A stretch of 64,000 bases of DNA from Kluyvera sp040932435 (GTDB lineage Bacteria > Pseudomonadota > Gammaproteobacteria > Enterobacterales > Enterobacteriaceae). Shown in pieces: positions 35,805 through 43,955 of the stretch (position 1 is the first letter of the stretch; every line of letters begins with the position of its first letter). The notes beneath the pieces are model-generated. The model saw nothing but the letters and a program-made list of their open reading frames with translations. It was not told the origin of the DNA and did no database searches. Made by a program: the position numbers and the translations under genes. The stretch is taken from positions 434,001 through 498,000 of the forward strand of contig NZ_JBFQGA010000002.1 in assembly GCF_040932435.1 (NCBI RefSeq), given 5' to 3'.

Positions 35805-36932
35805 TTAATCAACGTTCAAAGGTGGAACCGTACGCCCCTGGCGTTGGTAAAAATCGGTCACGAAGCTCTCTAATTTACCCTCTTCAATAGCCTTGCGTAA
35901 ACCAGCCATTAAACGCTGATAATAACGAAGGTTATGAATGGTATTGAGGCGCGCGCCCAGTATTTCGTTGCAACGGTCAAGATGATGCAAGTACGCACGT
36001 GAATAATTGCGACAAGTGTAGCAATCACACTCTGCATCGAGCGTGCTGGTGTCGCTTTTATGTTTCGCATTGCGGATTTTTACCACGCCGTCGGTCACAA
36101 ACAGATGACCATTACGGGCGTTGCGCGTCGGCATGACGCAGTCAAACATATCGATACCGCGACGAACGCCTTCAACCAGGTCCTCTGGTTTACCAACGCC
36201 CATCAGGTAGCGAGGTTTGTCGGCTGGGATTTGCGGGCAAACATGCTCCAGAATACGGTGCATATCTTCCTTAGGCTCACCTACCGCCAAACCGCCGACA
36301 GCGTAGCCATCAAAGCCAATGTCCACCAGACCTTTCACGGAGATATCACGTAAATCTTCGTAAACGCTGCCTTGGATGATGCCAAATAGCGCATTTTTGT
36401 TGCCTAAACCATCAAAACGGTCACGGCTACGCTTGGCCCAACGCAAAGACATCTCCATCGAGCGCTTGGCGTAATCCCAGTCCGCCGGGTACGGCGTACA
36501 TTCATCGAAGATCATCACGATGTCAGAACCGAGATCGTATTGAATCTCCATTGATTTTTCTGGATCGAGGAAAATCGGGTCGCCGTTGATAGGGTTACGG
36601 AAGTGCACGCCCTGTTCGGTGATTTTACGGATATCACCCAAGCTGAAGACTTGGAAACCGCCGGAATCGGTGAGGATTGGGCCTTTCCACTGCATGAAAT
36701 CATGCAGGTCGCCGTGCAGCTTCATTATTTCCTGGCCCGGGCGCAGCCACAGGTGGAAGGTGTTGCCGAGAATAATCTGTGCGCCGGTTGCTTCAACTTC
36801 TTCCGGCGTCATGCCTTTCACGGTGCCGTAGGTTCCCACCGGCATAAAGGCCGGCGTTTCTACTACGCCACGATCAAAAACCAGGCGGCCGCGGCGGGCG
36901 CGACCGTCTGTGGTGTCCAGTTCAAATTTCAT
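35805..36932 (-). CDS. tgt: tRNA-guanine transglycosylase
   Basis: 375 aa from the ATG at 36932, E. coli length. A reading from 36977 would add 15 residues without homology. A TIM barrel with catalytic Asp in LTDSGGFQVF (about 89) and nucleophile Asp in DMFDCVMPTRNARNG (about 264); the zinc site is CDCYTC (Cys302, 304, 307) plus the His in LHHLDRCN (about 333). It exchanges G34 for preQ1 in tRNAs with GUN anticodons. It follows queA by 54 bp, so two queuosine genes are adjacent. Confidence 0.97.
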   Translation of the reverse strand: MKFELDTTDGRARRGRLVFDRGVVETPAFMPVGTYGTVKGMTPEEVEATGAQIILGNTFHLWLRPGQEIMKLHGDLHDFMQWKGPILTDSGGFQVFSLGDIRKITEQGVHFRNPINGDPIFLDPEKSMEIQYDLGSDIVMIFDECTPYPADWDYAKRSMEMSLRWAKRSRDRFDGLGNKNALFGIIQGSVYEDLRDISVKGLVDIGFDGYAVGGLAVGEPKEDMHRILEHVCPQIPADKPRYLMGVGKPEDLVEGVRRGIDMFDCVMPTRNARNGHLFVTDGVVKIRNAKHKSDTSTLDAECDCYTCRNYSRAYLHHLDRCNEILGARLNTIHNLRYYQRLMAGLRKAIEEGKLESFVTDFYQRQGRTVPPLNVD

Positions 36933-36986
36933 TTTCACTCCTGCGTCAGAAAAACAGTCCGACGTTAAAACACTCATGCCGGAAAC

Positions 36987-38057
36987 TTATTCCCCGACAC
37001 GCTCAGAAATAGCCTGCGGATTGTACGTGATAAACATGGCATCACCGTAACTAAAAAAGCGATATTCCGCTTTTACCGCTTCATGATAGGCGTTCATGGT
37101 GTTTTTATAACCAGCAAACGCCGATACCAGCATAATCAGCGTCGATTCTGGCAGGTGGAAGTTGGTCACCAGCGCATCAATAACCTGATATTGATAGCCT
37201 GGGAAAATAAAGATTTGCGTGTCGCCGAAGAACGGCGCAATCAGTTCCTCTTTTGCCGCCTGTGCTGCACTTTCCAGCGAACGCACGGAGGTGGTGCCTA
37301 CCGCAATCACTCGATTACCGCGCGCTTTCGCCGCCAGCACCGCGTCAACCACATCCTGCGGCACTTCCGCATATTCAGAGTGCATGATGTGGTCTTCAAT
37401 ACTGTCAACGCGCACCGGTTGGAATGTGCCTGCGCCTACGTGCAGCGTGACGAACGCCATTTCGATGCCCTTTTCGCGAAGCTTGGCCAGCAGCGGCTCG
37501 TCAAAGTGCAGGCCAGCAGTTGGTGCAGCAACGGCACCCGGTTTTTCGCTATACACGGTCTGATACAGCTCGCGGTCAGCGTCTTCGTCCGGACGGTCAA
37601 TATACGGCGGCAGCGGCATGTGGCCGATTGCGTTAAGGATATCCAGCACGCTGCGTTCGTCGTCAAACTCAACTTCGAACAACGCATCATGGCGGGCAAC
37701 CATCGTCGCTTTAATGCTTTCATCATCGCCCAGCAGCAGCTCGGCACCTGGCTTCGGCGCTTTGGAAGCGCGAATATGTGCCAAAATACGTTTATCATCC
37801 AGCATACGCTCGACCAGCACTTCAATCTTGCCGCCGCTGGCTTTACGGCCAAACAGACGCGCTGGGATCACGCGGGTATTGTTAAAGACCAGCAGATCAC
37901 CAGGGTTGAGCTTATCGAGCAAATCGGTGAAAGTACCGTGCGTCAGCGCGCCTGTCGGCCCATCCAGTGACAGCAAACGACAGCTGCTGCGCTCGGCTTG
38001 CGGATAGTGGGCAATCAGGGATTCGGGTAGTTCAAATGAAAAATCGGCAACGCGCAT
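36987..38057 (-). CDS. queA: S-adenosylmethionine:tRNA ribosyltransferase-isomerase
   Basis: 356 aa, E. coli length, starting MRVADFSFELPESLIAHYPQ. Family motifs: DLLVFNNTRVIPARLFG, PTAGLHFDEPLL and NFHLPESTLIMLVSAFAG. It uses the ribosyl part of SAM to convert preQ1 in tRNA to epoxyqueuosine. It heads the run queA-tgt-yajC-secD-secF and is divergent from acpH across a 91-bp gap. Confidence 0.98.
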   Translation of the reverse strand: MRVADFSFELPESLIAHYPQAERSSCRLLSLDGPTGALTHGTFTDLLDKLNPGDLLVFNNTRVIPARLFGRKASGGKIEVLVERMLDDKRILAHIRASKAPKPGAELLLGDDESIKATMVARHDALFEVEFDDERSVLDILNAIGHMPLPPYIDRPDEDADRELYQTVYSEKPGAVAAPTAGLHFDEPLLAKLREKGIEMAFVTLHVGAGTFQPVRVDSIEDHIMHSEYAEVPQDVVDAVLAAKARGNRVIAVGTTSVRSLESAAQAAKEELIAPFFGDTQIFIFPGYQYQVIDALVTNFHLPESTLIMLVSAFAGYKNTMNAYHEAVKAEYRFFSYGDAMFITYNPQAISERVGE

Positions 38058-38148
38058 GACGGTAACTCTGGGCTTAATAATGAGGCGGGTAGTCTAGTGC
38101 CGGGGCGTCTTCCCTGCAACCCTTACCCCTCTGGATAAAGAACAAACG

Positions 38149-38730
38149 ATGAATTTTCTCGCTCACCTGCACCTCGCACACCTTGCCGATAGCTCGCTGT
38201 CAGGGAACCTGCTGGCTGATTTTGTTCGCGGCAATCCGCAGCAGGACTATCCGGCAGCCGTCGTTGACGGCATTCATATGCACCGGCGTATTGATGTGAT
38301 GACCGACAACCTGCCGCAGGTCAAAGAAGCACGAGAGTGGTTTCGCCCTGAAACCCGCCGGGTCGCGCCCATTACTCTGGACGTGATGTGGGACCATTTC
38401 TTATCCCGCCACTGGGCGCAAATTTCCCCGGATATCGCGCTGCCGGAATTCGTCCACTACGCCCGTACACAGGTGAGCACCGTTCTACCCTTGGCTCCCG
38501 AGCGCTTTATTGTCTTAAACGAACATCTGTGGTCAGAGCGCTGGCTGGAGCGCTACCGCGAAATGGATTTTATCCAGCGTGTGTTAAACGGCATGGCCAG
38601 CCGCCGTCCGAAGCTCGATGCCCTGCGGGATTCTTGGTATGACCTTGATAGGCACTATGACGAGTTGGAGACACGCTTCTGGCAGTTTTATCCGCAGATG
38701 ATGCTGCGGGCGAAAAACAAGACGCTGTAA
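38149..38730 (+). CDS. acpH: Acyl carrier protein phosphodiesterase
   Basis: 193 aa, E. coli length. An HD-like metal-dependent hydrolase family member, starting MNFLAHLHLAHLADSSLSGN with GNLLADFVRG and MHRRIDVMTD. It removes 4'-phosphopantetheine from holo-ACP to give apo-ACP. It stands alone on the plus strand. Confidence 0.95.
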   Translation: MNFLAHLHLAHLADSSLSGNLLADFVRGNPQQDYPAAVVDGIHMHRRIDVMTDNLPQVKEAREWFRPETRRVAPITLDVMWDHFLSRHWAQISPDIALPEFVHYARTQVSTVLPLAPERFIVLNEHLWSERWLERYREMDFIQRVLNGMASRRPKLDALRDSWYDLDRHYDELETRFWQFYPQMMLRAKNKTL

Positions 38731-38825
38731 CGCTTGCATCGCGCCACGGAACGGCTATGCTTGATCCTTTGGAAAATCCAAAATATTAATAGTCAAAACC
38801 TTTCTAATTAATCGTCAAAGTCTTT

Positions 38826-38854
38826 TTGTGTAATCCGCGAACTCCACCTATACT
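38826..38854 (+). promoter_or_regulatory. Probable sigma-70 promoter of the peroxiredoxin gene
   Basis: TTGTGT (38826-38831) and TATACT (38849-38854) with a 17-bp spacer, about 48 bp before the start codon. I could not recognise an OxyR site by eye. Confidence 0.6.
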
Positions 38855-38901
38855 TGCCCGCGTTGCGTTACATTAACCCTATAAATTCAAAGGAGAACCC
38901 C

Positions 38902-39504
38902 ATGGTTCTGGTTACTCGTCAAGCGCCTGACTTCACCGCTGCTGCGGTACTGGGCAACGGTGAAATCGTTGAGAAATTTAATTTCAAACAGCACACCCAG
39001 GGTAAAGCCACCGTTCTGTTCTTCTGGCCGATGGACTTCACCTTCGTCTGCCCATCCGAACTGATTGCCTTCGATAAACGTTACGAAGAGTTCCAGAAGC
39101 GCGGTGTTGAAGTGGTTGGCGTATCTTTTGACTCCGAATTCGTCCACAACGCATGGCGTAACACCCCTGTCGACAAAGGCGGCATCGGTGCAGTGAAATA
39201 CGCAATGGTTGCTGACGTTAAGCGTGAAATTCAGAAAGCTTACGGTATCGAACACCCAGACGAAGGCGTTGCCCTGCGCGGCTCCTTCCTGATCGACGCT
39301 AACGGCGTTGTTCGCCACCAGGTGGTTAACGACCTGCCGCTGGGCCGTAACATCGACGAAATGCTGCGTATGGTTGATGCGCTGCAGTTCCACGAGCAGC
39401 ACGGCGAAGTGTGCCCGGCGCAGTGGGAAAAAGGGAAAGAAGGCATGAACGCGTCTCCAGACGGCGTTGCTAAGTACCTGAGCGAAAACGTTTCTAGCCT
39501 GTAA
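38902..39504 (+). CDS. tsaA: Typical 2-Cys peroxiredoxin (TsaA/AhpC family)
   Basis: 200 aa from the ATG at 38902 with AGGAG upstream; a frame from 38854 has no homologous extension. Peroxidatic Cys50 lies in MDFTFVCPSELIAF and resolving Cys171 in EVCPAQW. The oversensitivity motif reads GGIG (93-96, normally GGLG) and the C-terminus has YL rather than YF, so sensitivity to hyperoxidation cannot be predicted. Reduces peroxides using thioredoxin or another donor; no ahpF partner is next to it. A similar gene (tsaA) is known in Salmonella at this place, but not in K-12. It ends at a strong terminator. Confidence 0.93.
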   Translation: MVLVTRQAPDFTAAAVLGNGEIVEKFNFKQHTQGKATVLFFWPMDFTFVCPSELIAFDKRYEEFQKRGVEVVGVSFDSEFVHNAWRNTPVDKGGIGAVKYAMVADVKREIQKAYGIEHPDEGVALRGSFLIDANGVVRHQVVNDLPLGRNIDEMLRMVDALQFHEQHGEVCPAQWEKGKEGMNASPDGVAKYLSENVSSL

Positions 39505-39521
39505 TCGGCTAACGTTTCGTC

Positions 39522-39553
39522 AAAAAAAGGCTCGCATTATGCGAGCCTTTTTT
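39522..39553 (+). terminator. Intrinsic terminator after tsaA
   Basis: Stem AAAAAGGCTCGC / GCGAGCCTTTTT with a 5-nt loop and T tract, 18 nt past the stop. Confidence 0.92.
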
Positions 39554-39582
39554 GTTGCCGTTATTTGGCTATGTCTCATGAT

Positions 39583-39650
39583 GCCTGATGGCGCTGCGCT
39601 TATCAGGCCTACCTGACGTATGTAGGCCGGATAAAACGTTTAATGCCGCA
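39583..39650. repeat. REP/BIME element between tsaA and the amidohydrolase gene
   Basis: Two inverted REP-like units: GCCTGATGGCGCTGCGCTTATCAGGCCTAC-type unit (39583-39612) and a GTAGGCCGGATAAAACG-type unit (39622-39650). The second touches the 3' end of the convergent amidohydrolase gene. Confidence 0.85.
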
Positions 39651-41519
39651 CTAGAACGAGAAGCACGAACAGCCCAGCGCGCCCCAGAATGCCCGATCGT
39701 CAGAAACCGGAACGCCCGATTTGCGTGCCAGATCGTGCTGATGTCCGTGCACCCCGCAGCTGCCACAGCACTGGTGCATCTGCACCATCGCTCCCACATG
39801 TTCCGTGCCTGGAGGGGCAGAACGATAATGGCCCGGGACTTTCACCACCGGCGACCAATCAGGTACGACTGGAATGGCTGGCGGTGCCAGCGGCGTGAAG
39901 TGCCCAGCCGCATATACCACTTTGCCATCGACGATGGTCATCACCGACTCAATACCTTTAATCTCTTCTTCCGGCACGTTGAAGTAGTCTTTCGACAGCA
40001 CCACGAGGTCAGCTAACTGATCCTTTTCGATGCGCCCTTTTTTGCCCTGCTCGCTGGAGAACCAAGCGCTGCCTGCAGTCCACAGTTCGAGCGCCACGTC
40101 GCGGGGTAGACGATTTTCATCGTCGTACATCGCCATCCCACCAACGGTACGCCCGGAAACCAGCCAGTACAGCGCCGTCCACGGATTGTAGCTCGCCACG
40201 CGGGTTGCATCGGTGCCAAGGCCCACCGGAACATCCAGCTCCAGCATTTTTGCCACCGGCGGCGTGTGTTTCACCGCATCTTTGCCGTAGCGATCGACAA
40301 AATATTCACCTTGGAAGGCCATACGGTGTTGTACCGCAATACCGCCACCCAGCGCCTTCACGCGTTCGATGTTGCGCTCAGTGATGGTTTCCGCGTGGTC
40401 AAAGAACCAATGCAGACCGTTAAACGGAATGTCGCGATTCACCTTCTCGAACACGTCCAGCATCCGGCTGATAGACTCATCATAGGTCGCGTGCAGGCGG
40501 AACGGCCAGCGATGCTCAACCAGATGGCGCACCACGCGCTCCAGCTCGTCTTCCATTCCTGGCGGCAGGTCTGGACGGGGCTGGAGGAAGTCTTCGAAGT
40601 CAGCGGCGGAAAAGACCAGCATCTCACCTGCGCCATTAGCGCGATAGAAATCAGTCCCCTGCCCCGGTTTAAGCATATCGGTCCAGCGTTCGAAATCATC
40701 CAGTTCCTGCTTCGGACGCTGAGTAAACAGGTTATACGCGATACGTAGCGTCATCTGTTTTTTGGCATGCAGCTGTTCGATAACTTCGTAATCATCCGGA
40801 TAGTTTTGGAAGCCGCCGCCAGCGTCGATGGCGCTAGTCAGCCCCAGACGGTTTAGCTCGCGCATAAACTGACGGGTGGAGTTTACCTGCATCTCCAACG
40901 GCAGTTTGGGTCCCTTCGCCAGCGTAGCGTAGAGGATCATCGCATTCGGTTTGGCAATCAGCATCCCGGTAGGGTTGCCGTTGTTGTCACGCACGATTTC
41001 GCCGCCCGCCGGTGCCGGTGTCTCTTTGGTGTAGCCCACGGCTTTCAGCGCAGCGCGGTTAAGCAATGCGCGATCGTAGAGATGCAGAACAAATACAGGC
41101 GTATCCGGTGCTGCCTCATTCAGTTCTTCCAGCGTCGGCATACGGCGTTCGGCAAACTGGAACTCGCTCCAACCGCCCACGACGCGAACCCACTGTGGCG
41201 ATGGCGTTCTGTCGGCCTGATCTTTGAGCATACGCAGCGCATCGGCCAACGACGGCACGCCTTCCCAGCGCAGTTCTAAGTTGTAGTTCAACCCGCCACG
41301 GATAAGGTGCAGGTGTGAGTCATTAAGCCCAGGGATCACCGTATGACCGTGCAGATCGATAATTTGCGTGCCTTCACCGGCGTAGGACATCATCTGCGCG
41401 TCAGTGCCGACGGCTAAGATCTTGCCGTTCGCGATAGCCACCGCGTCGGCGCGCGGCTGCTTAGCATCCAGCGTATGGACCTGCCCCTGGGTTAAAATCA
41501 GTGTGGCTGTTTGTGACAT
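39651..41519 (-). CDS. YtcJ-type amidohydrolase with Cys/His-rich C-terminal tail
   Basis: 622 aa from the ATG at 41519 (an upstream in-frame ATG at 41558 has no support). Amidohydrolase-superfamily pattern: a small beta domain (IDLHGHTVIPGLNDSHLHL, metal-binding His69 and His71), a TIM barrel with FRLHATYD and FFDHAE, and the late metal Asp in GLGTDATRV, with the return to the beta domain at KDQLADLVVLSKDYF. This is the YtcJ-like group of hydrolases for amides or related bonds; the substrate is unknown. After about residue 577 comes an unusual 45-residue tail with five Cys and several His (HQCCGSCGVHGHQHD ... GCSCFSF), absent from the core fold. No signal peptide. Confidence 0.88.
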   Translation of the reverse strand: MSQTATLILTQGQVHTLDAKQPRADAVAIANGKILAVGTDAQMMSYAGEGTQIIDLHGHTVIPGLNDSHLHLIRGGLNYNLELRWEGVPSLADALRMLKDQADRTPSPQWVRVVGGWSEFQFAERRMPTLEELNEAAPDTPVFVLHLYDRALLNRAALKAVGYTKETPAPAGGEIVRDNNGNPTGMLIAKPNAMILYATLAKGPKLPLEMQVNSTRQFMRELNRLGLTSAIDAGGGFQNYPDDYEVIEQLHAKKQMTLRIAYNLFTQRPKQELDDFERWTDMLKPGQGTDFYRANGAGEMLVFSAADFEDFLQPRPDLPPGMEDELERVVRHLVEHRWPFRLHATYDESISRMLDVFEKVNRDIPFNGLHWFFDHAETITERNIERVKALGGGIAVQHRMAFQGEYFVDRYGKDAVKHTPPVAKMLELDVPVGLGTDATRVASYNPWTALYWLVSGRTVGGMAMYDDENRLPRDVALELWTAGSAWFSSEQGKKGRIEKDQLADLVVLSKDYFNVPEEEIKGIESVMTIVDGKVVYAAGHFTPLAPPAIPVVPDWSPVVKVPGHYRSAPPGTEHVGAMVQMHQCCGSCGVHGHQHDLARKSGVPVSDDRAFWGALGCSCFSF

Positions 41520-41539
41520 GACATTCTCCTTGCGCCGGT

Positions 41540-42082
41540 TTAGGCTTTTTTCAGCCAACCGGCAAACAGGCGGGTCACGATGGGCATCCAGAACCAGACC
41601 ACCAGCGCGACCACACAGGCATCATTAATAAAATGCAGCGACAGGGTTCCCTTCATCGACGGCAGTAGTGCACCGGTAATGGCGGGGACCAGATTGGTAC
41701 TGGGGAAAATTACCAGCAGGGTTATCAGGAACTGTTTCCAACGCTTCGGCTGACGCACGTTGGCTGCGGGAGGGGTGAACCAAAAGGCGGCTTCAGTGCG
41801 CACTTCGGTATGGTCGCCCTCCGCCAGCAGCGGCGCTATTTCATCCACCAGTTTTTGCCGCACATCGGACTGCGTCCAGGCGTAGAGATGCTCAAGGGTG
41901 TCGAAGCGGATAATAATGTTCCACGCCGTCTGCCCATCAACCGGGCGAATCACGTTCGCCCCTAGGTGGCCGGGATAGCTGGCAGCTACAGGCATAATCT
42001 CGCCTAGCCAAGCTTCATATAGCGCAATGTGTTCTGGTTTGATGATGTGGGTAATGACTAGCGTGACATGCTTTTGCGTCAT
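41540..42082 (-). CDS. Membrane-anchored antibiotic-biosynthesis-monooxygenase (ABM) domain protein
   Basis: 180 aa. Residues about 5-100 form an ABM-type dimeric alpha-beta barrel (VTLVITHIIKPEHIALYEAWL, HLGANVIRPVDG, IIIRFDTLEHLYAWTQS). A basic linker is followed by two hydrophobic helices at about 117-137 and 150-172 with LVPAITGALLPS between. Proteins of this architecture are predicted inner-membrane proteins of unknown function; ABM domains elsewhere oxidise quinols or degrade heme. It lies 20 bp before the amidohydrolase start on the same strand. Confidence 0.85.
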   Translation of the reverse strand: MTQKHVTLVITHIIKPEHIALYEAWLGEIMPVAASYPGHLGANVIRPVDGQTAWNIIIRFDTLEHLYAWTQSDVRQKLVDEIAPLLAEGDHTEVRTEAAFWFTPPAANVRQPKRWKQFLITLLVIFPSTNLVPAITGALLPSMKGTLSLHFINDACVVALVVWFWMPIVTRLFAGWLKKA

Positions 42083-42138
42083 AGCGGTGGGTTCCTTGCT
42101 GTCGCAAGCTGGCGGGCTAACCCGCCAGCATCTTAGCC

Positions 42139-42780
42139 TTAGGCTTTACGTTCAGGGGCGCCGTGCACCATGGTGTAAGCGTAATCCACGCCCATACCGT
42201 AAGCGCCGCTGTGTTCACGTACGAGATCCATAACCGCGTCGTAGGTCTCTTTGCGGGACCAGTCACGCTGGTACTCCAACAGAACCTGCTGCCAGGTCAC
42301 CGGAACCGCACCGGCTTGTACCATACGGTCAATAGAACGTTCGTGAGCATCGACAGAAGTGCCGCCGGAAGTGTCAGTCACCACGTAAACTTCAAAGCCT
42401 TCTTCCAACGCCATCAGCGCTGGGAAGGTCAGGCAAACTTCGGTCCACAGGGCAGAGATAATCAGTTTTTTACGCCCGGTCGCTTTTACCGCTTTCACAA
42501 ACGCAGCGTCTTCCCAGGAGTTCATTGAGGTGCGTTCAATCGGCTTCACGTCAGGGTGAACCGCTAATAATTCTGGCCAAATATAACCACTGAAACTTTT
42601 GGTTTCTACAGAGGTGTAGATCACCGGAACATTAAATATTTTCCCAGCCTTAGCTAAGGCTACGGTATTATTTTTGAGGGTCTGGCGATCAATATTTGCT
42701 ACGCCAAATGACATCTGTGGCTGATGGTCAATAAAAATAAGTGCAGAGTTTTGAGGATCAATCAGTTCCCGAATAGACAT
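42139..42780 (-). CDS. Isochorismatase-family cysteine hydrolase (YcaC-like)
   Basis: 213 aa. The family fold with Asp18 in LIFIDHQPQM, Arg83 in IERTSMNSW (the position where nicotinamidases have Lys, Arg in YcaC), and nucleophile Cys116 in ALWTEVCLTFPA. The C-terminal part RDWSRKETYDAVMDLVREHSG resembles E. coli YcaC, a homo-octamer without known substrate. It is the first gene of the three-gene minus-strand run and is divergent from the LysR gene. Confidence 0.9.
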   Translation of the reverse strand: MSIRELIDPQNSALIFIDHQPQMSFGVANIDRQTLKNNTVALAKAGKIFNVPVIYTSVETKSFSGYIWPELLAVHPDVKPIERTSMNSWEDAAFVKAVKATGRKKLIISALWTEVCLTFPALMALEEGFEVYVVTDTSGGTSVDAHERSIDRMVQAGAVPVTWQQVLLEYQRDWSRKETYDAVMDLVREHSGAYGMGVDYAYTMVHGAPERKA

Positions 42781-42864
42781 AACACACCTTCTTAATCAAT
42801 AAGTTAAAAGGTAACGGTCTTAAACTGCCGTCAGCAGCAGGATCCTGAATCAGAAAGCCAATTG

Positions 42865-42893
42865 AGTATAGCGGGAAATTTCTAACGAGTTAT
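42865..42893 (-). promoter_or_regulatory. Likely activator-dependent promoter of the hydrolase operon
   Basis: Minus-strand TATACT (42865-42870) has only a poor hexamer (ATAACT) 17 bp upstream, as expected for a promoter needing a LysR-type activator. The divergent lysR gene starts about 180 bp away. I see no clear T-N11-A palindrome. Confidence 0.4.
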
Positions 42894-43052
42894 TAAAGAA
42901 AACTTACTATCCTGTGACAATAATATTCCCCTTGTAGGACTTACCGCATACAGCATCAAAAAAATGCATCGGTTATATCTAATTTATTCACTGGCATTGT
43001 TTTTGGGCATTCGGTACAACGTGGGGGTTAATTTTTCTGGATATTTAAGCCT

Positions 43053-43955
43053 ATGCGCATCAACTTGGACGTTCTACTTATTCTCGACGCACTCGATAAA
43101 CACGGCTCTTTTGCCGCAGCGGCCGAATCGCTGTTTAAGACCCCCGCAGCGCTCAGCTACATGATTCAAAAGCTGGAAAATGACCTCAATATCGAACTGC
43201 TTGACCGCTCGGGACATCGGGCAAAATTCACCGATACCGGGCGAATGATGCTGGAAAAGGGGCGTTTACTGTTAAATGCGGCAAAAGATCTGGAAAAACA
43301 GGCGGTGCAGCTGAGCTCAGGTTGGGAAAAAGAGTTGGCGATTGCGCTTGATGACTCCTTCCCTTTTTCTGCGCTGTTGCCATGCATTGAGGCGTTTTAC
43401 GCGCTAAATATGCAAACCCGCCTTAACTTCACCCACCACACGCTGGCGGGTTCGTGGGAGGAATTGACTCACAACGGCGCAGACATCATTTTGGGGGCTA
43501 TTAACGAGCCACCCACTTCCGCCGCTTGGTCATACCGCATGCTGGGAACACTGGAAAACGTTTTTGTCGTTTCCCCCAAACATCCGTTGGCAGCCGTGCA
43601 AGAAGACCTGACCAACGAACAGCTATGCCTACATCGGGCGGTGGTGATTAGCGACAGCGCCAAGTTATGCCATCCGCTGCAGACAAACCTGATGGATGAG
43701 CAGCCGCAGATGCGGGTGGATGATTTCCAAAGCAAGGTCATGCTGCTGCGCGCAGGGATCGGCTGCGGTTTTCTCCCCCGGCATATTGCCAGCCCGTGGC
43801 TAGCCACGGGCGAGCTGGTGGAGAAAAACGTTATCTCATTTCGTCAAAAAGATGTCGCCTACATGGCCTGGCGCAACGGTCAGGATGGGCTAGCACAGCG
43901 CTGGTGGCGGGAAAAGCTGCTTGCCAGCGCGGATATCGCCCATCTTTATCAGTGA
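43053..43955 (+). CDS. LysR-family transcriptional regulator (YhaJ-like)
   Basis: 300 aa. The N-terminal winged helix-turn-helix at about 1-60 (MRINLDVLLILDALDKHGSFAAAAE, then SYMIQKLENDLNIELLDRSG) is followed by a periplasmic-binding-type effector domain. Wording of the DNA-binding part resembles E. coli YhaJ, which responds to aromatic compounds. It is divergent from the isochorismatase-ABM-amidohydrolase run, the usual arrangement for its regulator. The 3' end overlaps the convergent malZ end by 7 bp. Confidence 0.92.
   Translation: MRINLDVLLILDALDKHGSFAAAAESLFKTPAALSYMIQKLENDLNIELLDRSGHRAKFTDTGRMMLEKGRLLLNAAKDLEKQAVQLSSGWEKELAIALDDSFPFSALLPCIEAFYALNMQTRLNFTHHTLAGSWEELTHNGADIILGAINEPPTSAAWSYRMLGTLENVFVVSPKHPLAAVQEDLTNEQLCLHRAVVISDSAKLCHPLQTNLMDEQPQMRVDDFQSKVMLLRAGIGCGFLPRHIASPWLATGELVEKNVISFRQKDVAYMAWRNGQDGLAQRWWREKLLASADIAHLYQ

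Noticed and set aside
39583..39650. CRISPR-like repeats
   Set aside because: The repeated GCCGGAT/TAGGCC units are REP/BIME palindromes, not regularly spaced repeats with unique spacers.
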